Source: Larix sibirica (Eukaryota; Streptophyta; Pinopsida; Pinales; Pinaceae). From it: a stretch of 31,725 bases of DNA. Positions 10,493 to 20,400 of this stretch are shown one piece after another (position 1 is the first letter of the stretch; each line of letters begins with the position of its first letter). The translations under genes were made by a program, and so were the position numbers. The notes below the pieces were generated by a model. It was not told where the DNA came from. It worked only from the letters and a program-made list of their open reading frames with translations, and searched no databases. The stretch is taken from positions 22,935 through 54,659 of the forward strand of contig NWUY0300014291.1 of NCBI GenBank assembly GCA_004151065.3. Direction: 5' to 3'.

Positions 10493-13400
10493 ATGGCCAA
10501 GCGAACCAGGTCCAAGGCCACTGCAGAAGATTTGAAGCTCAAGGACCCTAATTTCAGTTTTTATTTGGATACTGATGTGAGGGTCGCTAATACCCTTTGC
10601 CTGGATTGGTCCAGGATATACAGTATTTTCGATGGGGATGACTTCTCAGAGTTCAAAGAAGAAGCCCATATCTACCAAAACATAAGTAACTCCCAGTTTC
10701 ATGCTAGTGTTTCCCGTCTTGCGTTCATGCCATACACTGATAGGTGAAATGGATGATCGACTACACAGATATCCCGACCAATACCTTCAGAGATGCTCAT
10801 CAGGTGGTCTATGCTTAATTCAATCCAGATACCTTTGCAAGGATCTATGCCCTGAAAGCTCCATAATAGTTACTTACACATGACTTCATCCATGCGTTTG
10901 AAAGTAAGTATGAGTCGGATGTTCTACTTAAAACCTGGATGGCTGGACCGGATACCTTTATTTTGAATCCAAATAGACAATACCCCATTGTCTTGCTCAG
11001 GGATCCCTACAAGCTGTTGGCATCCATGCTATGCCACTTCTATGGTGTTGATACCTATCAATGTTTCAAGCTGGAATTGGTGCCTTTGGCCCATTATATT
11101 TCTATGACAGGTACAATTTTCAATTGGGATCAAATTTTTTCTGTCACATTTAGAGATGCCATTGCTTAGGCTCAAAATACCCCAGCCATTAAAAAGCCCA
11201 AATTTTACATGTTTCCTTATCTCATGGACATCATCTGTGGCGCATTTGCATATCCTTCCATGAACTAGCATTGGACCAGGGAGAAACCCACGATTCATAT
11301 CTACTGCTTGATTGTGTGGGAGGATAATTATGCTCCCTACATTTATGACATATGTGATAAGTTTTTCAGTGCAATGTACTTTTCCATTTTCAAGAAGAAT
11401 TCACCCAAGATTTCCAAGGACGCCATTTCCTTGATCTCTACTATAGGAGACTGGTACATTGGTGAGTATTTCACCTATATTCGAATTTGGGGTAACAAAT
11501 CGGTTCATCTATTGCCAAAGATTGTTCCCGACGGGATGGTCATGTCGGAGGTATCCTTCCAGACAGTTTATGATGGGGTTCATGACTAGTTCCATTCTTC
11601 TAAAAGGAGGGCTTGGCCCAAGTTTCCTCTATATATTGGCCATCTGACCATATACAATGCCACCCATGGAATTACTCTTAACAAGGAGTTCAACAAATTG
11701 CAGTTAGCATTTGCTGAGAAGAGGATGCATGACCCTAAAGGTCTTATAGCAGAACATTTTTTTCAGGCTCATTTGAAGAACACTTATGTGCATCAGATGG
11801 AGCCAGATGATTCTTTATACCAAAATACACATACTTTGGAAGAGGTGCTTAATAATTTAGCCGACCAAGACCAGATATTGCTTGTGCATGAGGCACAAAT
11901 CCAGGTGAAAATCAGGGTGGTGGAAGAAAGAAACAAAATATTTCAACAATAGAAAGATGCTTCCAGGGAGACTATGGAAGCTGCAAACAAAGCTATAATA
12001 CTTAGTTCTGCTTCATCCCAGTCTACTGCACATCAAGAATTGGATAATAAGCAGGGTAAACAACCTATGACAGAGGATCACTCTACTAATCCCACCTAAA
12101 ATCTCAACTCACTCATTCAGCAGACTCATACTCTCCAAAGCAAGTCATCTGTTTATACTCAATCTATCTATGATGCTGCTTATGTTCCTAGGTTAGTTCC
12201 AAACTTGTCCATTAAGATTGAAAAATAATCTAAGTCATCTGTTAATCCTTCATTCCATGTATCTAGTAGTGATGTTATTGACTTATAAAAGGAATACCTT
12301 GTAGAAGTAATAAATCCAACACCAGTTGTACAAGAACCTTCTCAGGTAACTACTATGGACAACACCCAAACTATTGATTCTAATATTCCTCATCCATCTC
12401 TAGATAGTGGCATGTATGATGTACCTACTGTTGATGATCCCATCCAACAGTCCACTTCTAATTCACCTCATCCTCCATCTCCTACCCAAAATCCCCCTAG
12501 CACAACCACTCAATCCTCTAATCCACCTACACCGATTGCATTGAATGCTTTAGTTGATATGATCACCTCACAACATCCCACAACTTCCCAATCTGACCCT
12601 CCACCAGTCCAAATTACTACCTCTTTACCATATGAAATCACGACTCCTTCTTCCCAATCCATTGTACTCCCATCTATTGGTTTGCTTACATCTTCTTCTA
12701 CTGAATTTAACCCACCATTATCCTTAGATCCATCCCAATCTACTGCTGTCACTACTAGTCAAGCTTTACATGTTGTACATTATACATAATTTTTAGTGTA
12801 TACAACTGAAGACTTAGCTAATTTTGGTGAAGATGTTGTAGTAGTTTTGGGAGACTACTGTTTCAATAAAATAAGGAAATCTCCCAAATCTAACACCCAA
12901 GGTCAGGTACAAGTTGGACCAGTCCCAAAACAGGTTATTTGGAAGGAAGCAATTGGTGATCCCCAAAGGGAAGCTATAGAGGTTGCTATAGCAATGGGGG
13001 CATTTGCTGGAGCTAATTTTGATTATGTTTCTACCCTTAATAGAATATTGGAGGAAGACAAGGCCAAGAATTTGGCATTGCAGGTTAAGAAGGATTCCAT
13101 TCACCTCACTTGGCCTAAGTAGGTAGAAGACCTCAAAGCCCAGCATGAGTCAATAGTGCAAGGTCAACAAATTCACATTCAACAGTTGACACATCAAAAG
13201 GTGATTTCAGAGACCAAGATAGTTGAACAAGCTACCAATTTGGTTGACCTCAAGATGCAAGTTGAGCAATTGAAAGATTCAAATGCATTTTCTGATTTAT
13301 TTCAATTGATTTTGCAAGAGTTTAAAGATGAATCCTGTTTGTGTAATGATCTCTTGAGACAAACCCATACTTCATAGTTTTTTGGTCTCAATGAGGTTCA

Positions 13401-14176
13401 TGATGATTTTAATGCTTTTGAAGGTCTGTCAGATGTCCTTGTTGATCATTTTGATAGACATAAAAAAGCGCATTCGGCTTACGAACAATTGTGTGAGTGG
13501 CAAGCACATCTAAAAAATGCTCCACAAAACTTGCCCCGGTTGGATGCAATTAAATTGATGAGAGCCCACATTTATATTAAATCACGGGGACTGGTTTGTG
13601 ATGAAGTGGCCCACATGATTGAAAAGGCCTAGAAAATTTGTGTTAGGAAATGGATGTTGACCGACAACCACTTGGAAAGTATGGCCCGATGCCAGTATTC
13701 GCTGAGTTGGCAGAATCGGTCGCAACAAACCTTAGGATCGCTGAGGTGGATGAGCAGAGAAATCAAATAGTAGATGCGATCCGAGATGCCACTCAGTTGG
13801 ACATTTCATTATCCGGTCATTTATTTCAATTCCTAGTCAACCAACAACCACGTTGCAGGGGTTCCTTGATTCCTGGTTTAAGATCTAAACTAAGGATGTC
13901 AAGTCTTATTTTTGCAAGGTCCAGTTGCAGATTGAGCATGTGAATTATCCTGATGCCACAGAGATGTGCGACACGTATACTACCTAGAAATATTATTTTA
14001 CTAATCCAGACCAGGGTAGTTAGGTTTTATCTGCTTAGATTCAGGAATTTGATCCTTCTTTTTAGGATCTGTTCATCTTATGTAATTATTATTTATACAG
14101 ACCTCAAGAGGCTAGATGGTGGAACTTCTTATGTAATTTTTTGTATCAGACTTTGTGGAATGTTTTGTCTCTCTGA
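10493..14176 (+). pseudogene. LTR-internal long reading frame, broken; unknown protein of about 1,227 codons
   Basis: I do not recognise this protein. The start is ATG 10493 in context CCACCATGGCC; the proposed end is TGA 14174-14176. Following the frame across stops and shifts: a basic start (MAKRTRSK, possible nuclear signal); a globular part to about residue 480 rich in Tyr, Trp and Phe (for example WEDN-APYIYD, GDWYIGEYFT, SSKRR-WPKF); a Gln/Glu-rich helix (11850-11950); a Pro/Ser/Thr-rich linker (about 12330-12790); a coiled coil (about 13040-13320, IQQLTHQKV, LKMQVEQLKDSN); and a helical C-terminus. Breaks: stops at many CAG/CAA/TGG positions, a lost base near 10743, extra bases near 13690 and a lost base near 13820. 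Stops at 13120-13122, 13630-13632, 14021-14023 and 14036-14038 are shared with the 3' LTR; most others are private. It could be a captured host gene or an accessory gene of the family. Confidence 0.62.
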
Positions 14177-14358
14177 TACTATTCTGTAATTTTTTGAACA
14201 CTTTTTAATGAAAGATGAGATGTTTCCTGCTTCCAGTTCCACTACATGATCATATAAAGTTTCCTTGTTTTGATTATGTTCCTTTTATGTTATTTATCAA
14301 CTAATTTGTCTTAGATGTTGGTAATCGCAAGAAATAGTTGTTTACTTTGAATGTTTTC

Positions 14359-14365
14359 TATAAAT
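14359..14365 (+). promoter_or_regulatory. Candidate TATA box for the element's genomic RNA
   Basis: TCTATAAAT lies about 570 bases before the LTR end and is kept in all three LTRs (8449-8455 TATAAAT; 28402-28408 TATAAAC). A start here would put the long LTR gene in U3 and leave a short R/U5. An AATAAA at 14691-14696 (8781-8786 in the duplicate; AAGAAA in the 3' LTR) would be a matching poly(A) signal. This is a motif match in AT-rich DNA only. Confidence 0.3.
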
Positions 14366-14690
14366 GAATTGTGATAATAGAGTACATTGAATGTTTTCAT
14401 TGATCTTTGTACATGACACATTTTTCCGTGAGCTATTAACATGTTAAGATAATAATTGTTTAAGTTTTATAAAATGATAGCTTTTATTAATTTAGATACT
14501 TTGTTTCCACAATCTTGAACTGATGCAAGTTAAGTGATGTTTCATTTTAATTGTGATCAGTGAATGTTCATCTAAGAATCAGGAAGATTTCTCTTCTTTA
14601 TTCCTGTTGTTATATTCCATAATTAAGCAGAACTTAATTAACTAATTCTAGTATATTTCAGATAGGTTTTCCTTTCTGAATAGTTAACTT

Positions 14691-14696
14691 AATAAA
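14691..14696 (+). terminator. Candidate poly(A) signal AATAAA in the 5' LTR
   Basis: AATAAA lies about 230 bases before the LTR end, downstream of the candidate TATA box. The 3' LTR, where it would be used, has AAGAAA at the matching place, so the signal may be lost in the working position. Confidence 0.25.
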
Positions 14697-14928
14697 TCAT
14701 CAGTTTCATTACACATTTAAATTTAGTTACTTAGTTCACACAACCAGTAAGTATCCTTTGGGAGCAAAACCATAAGGCTAACGAAGGCTTAAATCTGTTG
14801 GAAGCAATCATCCCAAACGACTGGGAAATATGGAAATATCCATGGGGGTTTACTGAAGTTCTTGGATCAGATTGCTATCCTTGCATTGAGGCTTGGACCT
14901 ATTCCATCACAACCGAGGCATCAACAAA

Positions 14929-14947
14929 TGGTGCTAGAAGGAGGGCC
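14929..14947 (+). promoter_or_regulatory. Primer-binding site
   Basis: TGGTGCTAGAAGGAGGGCC starts two bases after the LTR's last CA (14926). Position and the leading TGG fit a tRNA 3'-end complement. The T at its fourth base is a C in the duplicate copy (9022), which may be the original state. tRNA species not assigned. Confidence 0.7.
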
Positions 14948-14959
14948 ATCTAGAGTTTA

Positions 14960-16556
14960 ATGGCCAAATGCAATTAGAGTAGGCCTCCTCCATCCTGTTC
15001 TCCAATTGCTACACGCAACCATACTAATCCACTAGTCGCGCTCACTTATGTCACTTCTTTGCAACCTGAAATCATTACCACACCACTTCCATAGTTGACT
15101 CAACCTGAGGTCATAACTACTATTCTCACTCCTTTACCTACAAATCCTGAACTCAAAGAACATATTGAAAATTCACAACGAATTTTGGCTAGGTCACAAT
15201 CTAGGGTTTCCAGAAGTCACGAACTACAAGAACAATTAGCTTGGCGTCTGGAATATTCTACTACTAATAGCATGGATCATGAAACAAATACTGTACCAAA
15301 GAGTTTCCCGTGGTTGGAACCTCAAAACCGACGATTACGCAATATACTCACAGGACAAGCCAATCCGATCCCTACCTCGAAATGAGATAAATCTTTGGTC
15401 CAATCTGATTATCAAGTCAGGGAAGATTCATCTCCTGAGCACCGCATCCTGATCCCTAGAACAGGCGGATCAGGGCTACCACCCTCTTCTCCCGATTCCC
15501 CTTCAGACTCGCTTCACGGTGATAATTCCCAAGGAAGATCTTTCGACCATCACTTCGGTGATTCGTTTGACGATTATGATGACCAAGATAGAAACAACCA
15601 ACCTATGGCTAACAACCAAAACAGACCCTGGTTGGATTAGGATGTGGTAGCCATTCTGGGTCCACAACACCCTCTTCCAAAGAATCCTGAGAAGTTTCTA
15701 CCTAAATATGATCCTAATAACAAACAACCAACTGAAGATCACATAAAGAAATTTATGCTACCCATTCGATTAAAAAATGTTGAGCATGAAGACATAGTGT
15801 GTAGGCTATTTCCCTATACCTTCGAAGGGAAAGCCTCGATGTGGTATTTCGCCCAAGAACCCCATACCATTCAATTATGGTCCCAATTTGAAAAATTCTT
15901 TCTTGAGAAATTCGGTGATGATAATACACTAGAAGATTTGGTCATGGACCTATCTACAATGACAATGGAAAGTAAGGAAATAATTAAATATTTTAATCAA
16001 CGGTTTTTAACCCTAAAAAATAAAATTCCTACCAATTCCATGCCATCCGAAAATTTGATTATAACTTATTACACAAAATCTCTTCCTATTCCTATAGCTA
16101 TGTGGGTCAAACGATCTCACAAAAATACTCTTCAGGAAGTATTTAGTGAATCTATATTAGTCAATAAATATATGTTGAGCCTTAAGGGAAACTTGGATGC
16201 CGAAAATGATCATCCCACCACTTCTTGCAGGAAACCTTAACAACTCCCAAATCCTCCTGCTCCTATGAAGGACCATGGATCATTATACATGGAGAGCCTC
16301 TAGAAGGTTTTGCAACAAGTTTCTAATGAGGTCATTGACCTCGGGAAAAATGTAAACGAAGGTTTCCAAAATCGGGGTTTCTTCAAGAATCCTTATAGGA
16401 GACCCTATCAGCCAACACAGAATCAAAATATTCCTCCCTCCGAGGGAATGAACATGGAAGACTTAGATTCTATTCTTAAGGCCATGCTCAATTCCCCTCA
16501 ACCCCCATAGGAGGAGGGTGAAATTACCTTTGTTGATAATCAACAACCTCATGAAT
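14960..16556 (+). pseudogene. gag: gag (first piece), broken by stops, ends at the gap
   Basis: One continuous frame runs from ATG 14960 to the gap, interrupted by stop codons (14975, 15092, 15383, 15638, 16238, 16301 and 16508 regions) but with no frameshift. The N-terminal third is Pro/Thr/Ser-rich and acidic (FDDYDDQDRN). From about 15690 comes the Ty3-type capsid domain (retrotrans_gag): PEKFLPKYD, FPYTFEGKASMWYF, LWSQFEKFFLEKFGD and YFNQRFLTLKNKIP are typical helices. After it is a basic, Asn-rich tail (NPYRRPYQP). I see no CCHC zinc knuckle here or in the second piece. It would make the virus-like particle that packages the RNA. Several stops are at positions one change from CAG, CAA or TGG. 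Confidence 0.85.
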
Positions 16557-17070
16557 NNNNNNNNNNNNNNNNNNNNNNNNNNNNNNNNNNNNNNNNNNNN
16601 NNNNNNNNNNNNNNNNNNNNNNNNNNNNNNNNNNNNNNNNNNNNNNNNNNNNNNNNNNNNNNNNNNNNNNNNNNNNNNNNNNNNNNNNNNNNNNNNNNNN
16701 NNNNNNNNNNNNNNNNNNNNNNNNNNNNNNNNNNNNNNNNNNNNNNNNNNNNNNNNNNNNNNNNNNNNNNNNNNNNNNNNNNNNNNNNNNNNNNNNNNNN
16801 NNNNNNNNNNNNNNNNNNNNNNNNNNNNNNNNNNNNNNNNNNNNNNNNNNNNNNNNNNNNNNNNNNNNNNNNNNNNNNNNNNNNNNNNNNNNNNNNNNNN
16901 NNNNNNNNNNNNNNNNNNNNNNNNNNNNNNNNNNNNNNNNNNNNNNNNNNNNNNNNNNNNNNNNNNNNNNNNNNNNNNNNNNNNNNNNNNNNNNNNNNNN
17001 NNNNNNNNNNNNNNNNNNNNNNNNNNNNNNNNNNNNNNNNNNNNNNNNNNNNNNNNNNNNNNNNNNNNNN
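16557..17070. other. Assembly gap, 514 N
   Basis: Unresolved bases. Sequence just after the gap (17071, CAAAATCTCTTCC) is homologous to 16075 before the gap, so about 480 bases of gag are present on both sides. The sides therefore overlap in content, pointing to two element copies joined here. Confidence 0.95.
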
Positions 17071-17705
17071 CAAAATCTCTTCCTATTCCTATAGCTATGT
17101 GGGTCAAACGATCTCACAAGACCACTCTCCAGGAAGTATTCAGTGAAGCTATCCTAGTCGAGAATGATATGTTGAGCCTTAAAGGAAACCTGATTACCGA
17201 AACTGACCAGCCCACCACTTCTCGTAAGAAACCTGAACAACCCCCCAAACCCCCTGCTCCTAAAAAGGACTAGAGAGCATTAGAAATGGAGAACCTCCAA
17301 AAGGTATTGCAACAAGTTTATAATGAGGTAAATGACCTCAGGAAAAATGTAAATGAAAGTTCCAAAAACCGAGGTTTCTCTAGGAATCCTTATAGGAGGC
17401 CTTATTAGTCACCACAAAATCAAAACATGCCTCCCTCTAAGGGATTGAACATTGAGGACTTAGCTTCAATTCTTAAGGCCATAATAAATCCCCCTCAATC
17501 CCCTTCAGAGGAGGGTGAAAGTAGCTTTTCCGATAATCAACAATGCCATGAACAACCCCTTGAAAGCCAAGATCATCATGATACCATCAATTACTTCTCA
17601 GAGTTTCCATAAAATTTTGAAGATGGTGAATTTGCAATAGTCTATGCCATGAAACACTCTTACAACAGTCGTGGGAAAACACAAGTAACTCAAGACTCCC
17701 CCGTC
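17071..17705 (+). pseudogene. gag: gag C-terminal piece (second copy) running toward protease
   Basis: The frame restarts at KSLPIPIAMWVKRSHK, which is also present before the gap, and repeats the capsid end, the Pro/Lys-rich stretch, a coiled-coil-like segment (LQKVLQQVYNEVNDLRKNVNE) and the NPYRRPY tail. It then continues past the point where the first piece stops (FSEFP, then TAA at 17610-17612). Stops at 17272, 17406 and 17610 and a frameshift around 17695-17715 break it. It differs from the pre-gap copy at many positions, including a sense codon where the first piece has the TAG at 16508-16510. Confidence 0.8.
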
Positions 17706-18604
17706 TACATCTAATCAAAACAAGAGTACTCCTACAAATCCCAGAGCCACTACGCCAAGGGAAATTGTTATACTCGATCTGGATTATGACCCTATTGAAT
17801 ATCTTAAGAAAACTCGAGCTAACATTTCATTACTCGAGTTATTGAAAATCCCTATGATATGATAAAATTTCCTAAATAGCCATGTGCCCGGTAATATTGT
17901 AGAACATAACAGTATTGAGACACCGATTGCTAACGCAACTCGGCAATTCCCTACCTCTCCTCCTACGAGAAATAAATTAAAAACACCCCCATTTCTTCTA
18001 TCTTTTGAAATTTTTAACAAAAACGTACATAACTGTATGATAGACTCGAGGGCTTCATCAAACGTAATGGATTTTTCTCTATGTAGGAAACTAAACGCGC
18101 AACTTGAGCCATCATCGATACAAATTGTGCAGTTGGAAAAATCTAAGGTGAAGGTAGTAGGAGAATTCAATATTTTATAATCAGACTTTCCTCGGACCCT
18201 CAAATTCATCAGACAATCGATATCATAGTAGCCGACGTTCTAGAATTCTATGGAATGTGGCTAAGCCGAAATTGGTCTCAGAAACTTAAGGGATATTTTG
18301 CCACCAATTGGTCACATCTCCGGATCTCGTACAACGACAAACCCAATAATATTAGGGTTAATAGGGAACCTTATCTCAAACACACAGTTATTGATCTGGA
18401 GGATCCAAGTGAACCTGCCTTAGTCCCTACTACCAATATTGGAAATTATATTATGGACACCTTTTTGGGGGATTTTCTAGCTGATTTATCGCCACATGCT
18501 AGATCCGATAATAAATCTGAAATAATGCATTTCGCTCAGGTAGAGTCATCCCAGACTATTCTACACAATGTATATAATGTAAATACCAATTTTTGTTTAG
18601 ATAG
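17706..18604 (+). pseudogene. pol: Aspartic protease region of pol, broken
   Basis: After the frameshift the frame reads DYDPIEYLKKTRANISLLELLKIP, a conserved pre-protease helix of plant gypsy polyproteins, then the protease. Its active site reads MIDSRASSNVM (about 18037-18070): the catalytic Asp is kept but the Gly of the D-S/T-G triad is Arg (AGG), so activity is unlikely. A TAA at 18178-18180 interrupts it. A shift near 18185-18250 leads to YGMWLSRNWSQKLKGYF, a linker segment seen in this retrotransposon group between protease and RNase H/RT, followed by REPYLKHTVIDLEDPSEP and an acidic spacer. The protease would cleave the polyprotein. Confidence 0.75.
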
Positions 18605-19128
18605 ACCTGTTGGACCCTATTATTTGATAGTTCCAGATCCAAGGAAGGAACTGGAGCTGGGTGTGTATTGATTGATCCAACAGGAAATAAAAATATGATA
18701 GCTTGTAGGTTAGAGTTTGAATGTACAAACAACATAGTTGAATATGAGGCGTTTATCCAAGGCTTAAGAAAGGCAATCGATTTAAATGTTAAAGTTATCA
18801 AGGTTTATGGAGACTCATAAATAATTGTACGACAAGTTAGGAATACAATTTATTGTATTTCTACTCATCTAGAGAATTACCAACGAGAGGTATGGGACTT
18901 GATTAATTATTTTGAATCATTCAATATCAATTCTGTCCCTAGGTCTTAGAACTTTGATGTTGACCTACTTGCTAACATCACCTCTAAACTCATGCATGCA
19001 TAAGGTTTTGCACATGATGTGTTTTCTGTCGAGTTGATGTACAAACCATCCATTCCTGACAAAATCACTAATTGGAAAGTGTTTGATGATGATTTCCAGA
19101 TATTGGATTTCCTCACAACACAAGATAC
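18605..19128 (+). pseudogene. pol: Archaeal-type RNase H (aRNH) placed before RT, broken
   Basis: The frame from 18623 begins FDSSRSKEGTGAGCVLIDP, the first strand and Asp of an archaeal-type (RNase HI-like) domain. It then has LEFECTNN and VEYEAFIQGL (second acidic residue), VIKVYGDS (third; Asp codon 18812-18814) and NFDVDLLANITSK (last Asp). A frameshift just upstream separates it from the previous reading frame. TAA follows GDS at 18818-18820 where CAA is expected, and further stops occur near 18948 and 19001-19003. Plant Tat-lineage elements are known to have acquired such a domain in addition to their own RNase H. Here it lies between protease and RT. Its role would be removal of RNA from RNA-DNA hybrids. 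Confidence 0.82.
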
Positions 19129-19216
19129 NCAAACCATCCATTCCTGATAATGTGACTAATTGGAAAGTGTTTGATGATGATCACCAGATATTGGATTTCC
19201 TCACAACACAAGATAC
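19042..19216 (+). repeat. 87-bp imperfect direct repeat split by a single N (19129)
   Basis: 19042-19128 and 19130-19216 are the same 87-base stretch of pol (CAAACCATCCATTCCTGA... to CAAGATAC) with six mismatches. The N sits exactly between them. Both encode the same peptide, so the duplication has no sense in the polyprotein; it is best read as two overlapping contigs from different copies abutted without merging. Confidence 0.9.
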
Positions 19217-20400
19217 TTTCAAAGACGTAGAAATTGATGAAGAAATCCATGATCAATCCCTATTAGAAAACGAAAACCCTATTAGGTCTACTGCAAACAC
19301 ACACGCATCTTCTTCCTTGATTCCTAAGTCAGTAATCAGGCTAGAGAAATTTTATGACTTACAAGACAAATTCAAAAAGGTAATAAATTGTAAAACCAAC
19401 AATTCCTGTATGAATTACCAAACAATCAATCTAGGAATTGGACAAAATCCGTAGAACATTAACCTCGATATAGAATGTTCACCCGCTGAAAGAGCGACCT
19501 TTATCAGGCTATTTAAAGAATTTAAAGACGTCTTTGCATGGACCTATGATGACCTCAAAACGTTTGATACCAACATTATGCAACACAATATACCCATGAA
19601 GCTAGACACTAAACCCTGCCAGTATAAACTTAGAAGGGTGCATCCTAGTATAGAACCTGCGGTAAAAAAGGAAGTCGAAAAACTTCTGTCAACTAGGATC
19701 ATTTTCCCAGTCAGGTACACCCAGTGGGTGGAAAATATGGTCCCGGTGAGGAAGAAGAATGGGGATATTCATCTCTGTGTCGAATTTCGTAACCTTAATA
19801 AGGATTATGAAAAAGACAACTACCCTGTACCCCCGATGGAACAAATTTTACAAAAGGTATTTGGATCATAAATGTTTTCATTGTTAGATGGTTTCTCTGG
19901 GTACAATTAGGTATTGGTTTCTCCCCCGGACCAGTTAAAAACTACATTAAGGACCCCATGGGGCACTTTCTCCTACAGAAAGATGCCTTTTGGACTAATT
20001 AATGCTGGGCCACTTTCCAGAGAGTGATGGATATCGCTTTTAAAGGTTTAATCCATAATTGTGTTGTAATTTACTTAGATGACATTACAATTTTTTCAAA
20101 AAGAGACATGATCATCTTTCACATTTAAAATTGGTATTTGAACGATGAAGAAGGTACGAAATCTCTCTTAATCCTAAGAAATCAATCTTTGCTATGACTA
20201 AGGGGAAATTACTTGGGTTTGTAGTTTCGAAACATGGTATGATGATTGATCCTGAACGAACCAAAGCAATTTCCCATATAAATTTTCTTGGCTCGAAAAA
20301 ATCTATGCAATCGTTTTTAAGGAAAATTAATTTTGTAAGGAGATTTGTCCTCAATTTTGCTCAGATTATAAAACTGTTGCAAGATATGGTTAAGAAGGAT
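19130..20400 (+). pseudogene. pol: Reverse transcriptase domain, broken
   Basis: The linker (IPKSVIRLEKFYDLQDKFKKV) leads into RT from about 19480: ERATFIRLFKEFKDVFAW, KKEVEKLL, WVENMVPVRKKNGDIHLCVEFRNLNK and YPVPPMEQIL are the standard Ty3-type fingers and palm motifs. The catalytic YLDD is intact (GAT GAC at 20078-20083). Damage: TAG at 19452-19454, TAA at 19869-19871, TAG near 19908, one G missing at about 19997 (NAG-ATFQRV), a shift near 20105, and TGA near 20146. Later thumb motifs are readable (GKLLGFVVSKHGM, SMQSFLRKINFVRRF). The enzyme would copy the RNA genome into DNA in the particle. Confidence 0.88.

Larger units (their letters stand above)
9518..14926 (+). repeat. 5' LTR, 5,409 bp
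   Basis: The LTR runs from TGTTGTAG to GCATCAACA. In order it has a 16-bp terminal palindrome, a segment rich in alternating GTCGG/CCGAC motifs (about 9735-10130), a 5' UTR-like region with a 75-bp intron, a 3.7-kb broken reading frame, and about 750 bases of AT-rich sequence with TATA-like and AATAAA signals. Compared with the 3' LTR it keeps about 60 bases (around 10040-10105, including a 7-bp hairpin CCAATGT/ACATTGG) that are missing there. Confidence 0.92.
9056..14964 (+). repeat. Second copy of the 5.9-kb direct duplication
   Basis: This matches 3146-9054 and continues without a break into the element interior, so I take it as the genuine left part of the insertion. 9056-9517 is left flank: the end of the LINE tail repeat, then AT-rich DNA up to CTTTC. 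Confidence 0.9.

Noticed and set aside
3608-14926. Reading 3608-9016 and 9518-14926 as the two LTRs of one element.
   Set aside because: Both are followed by a primer-binding site and preceded by the same non-element flank and CTTTC. A 3' LTR would not have these. The true partner is 23598-28965.
16463-17117. Long frames spanning the N gap on both strands.
   Set aside because: They consist almost entirely of unknown residues and arise from the run of N.
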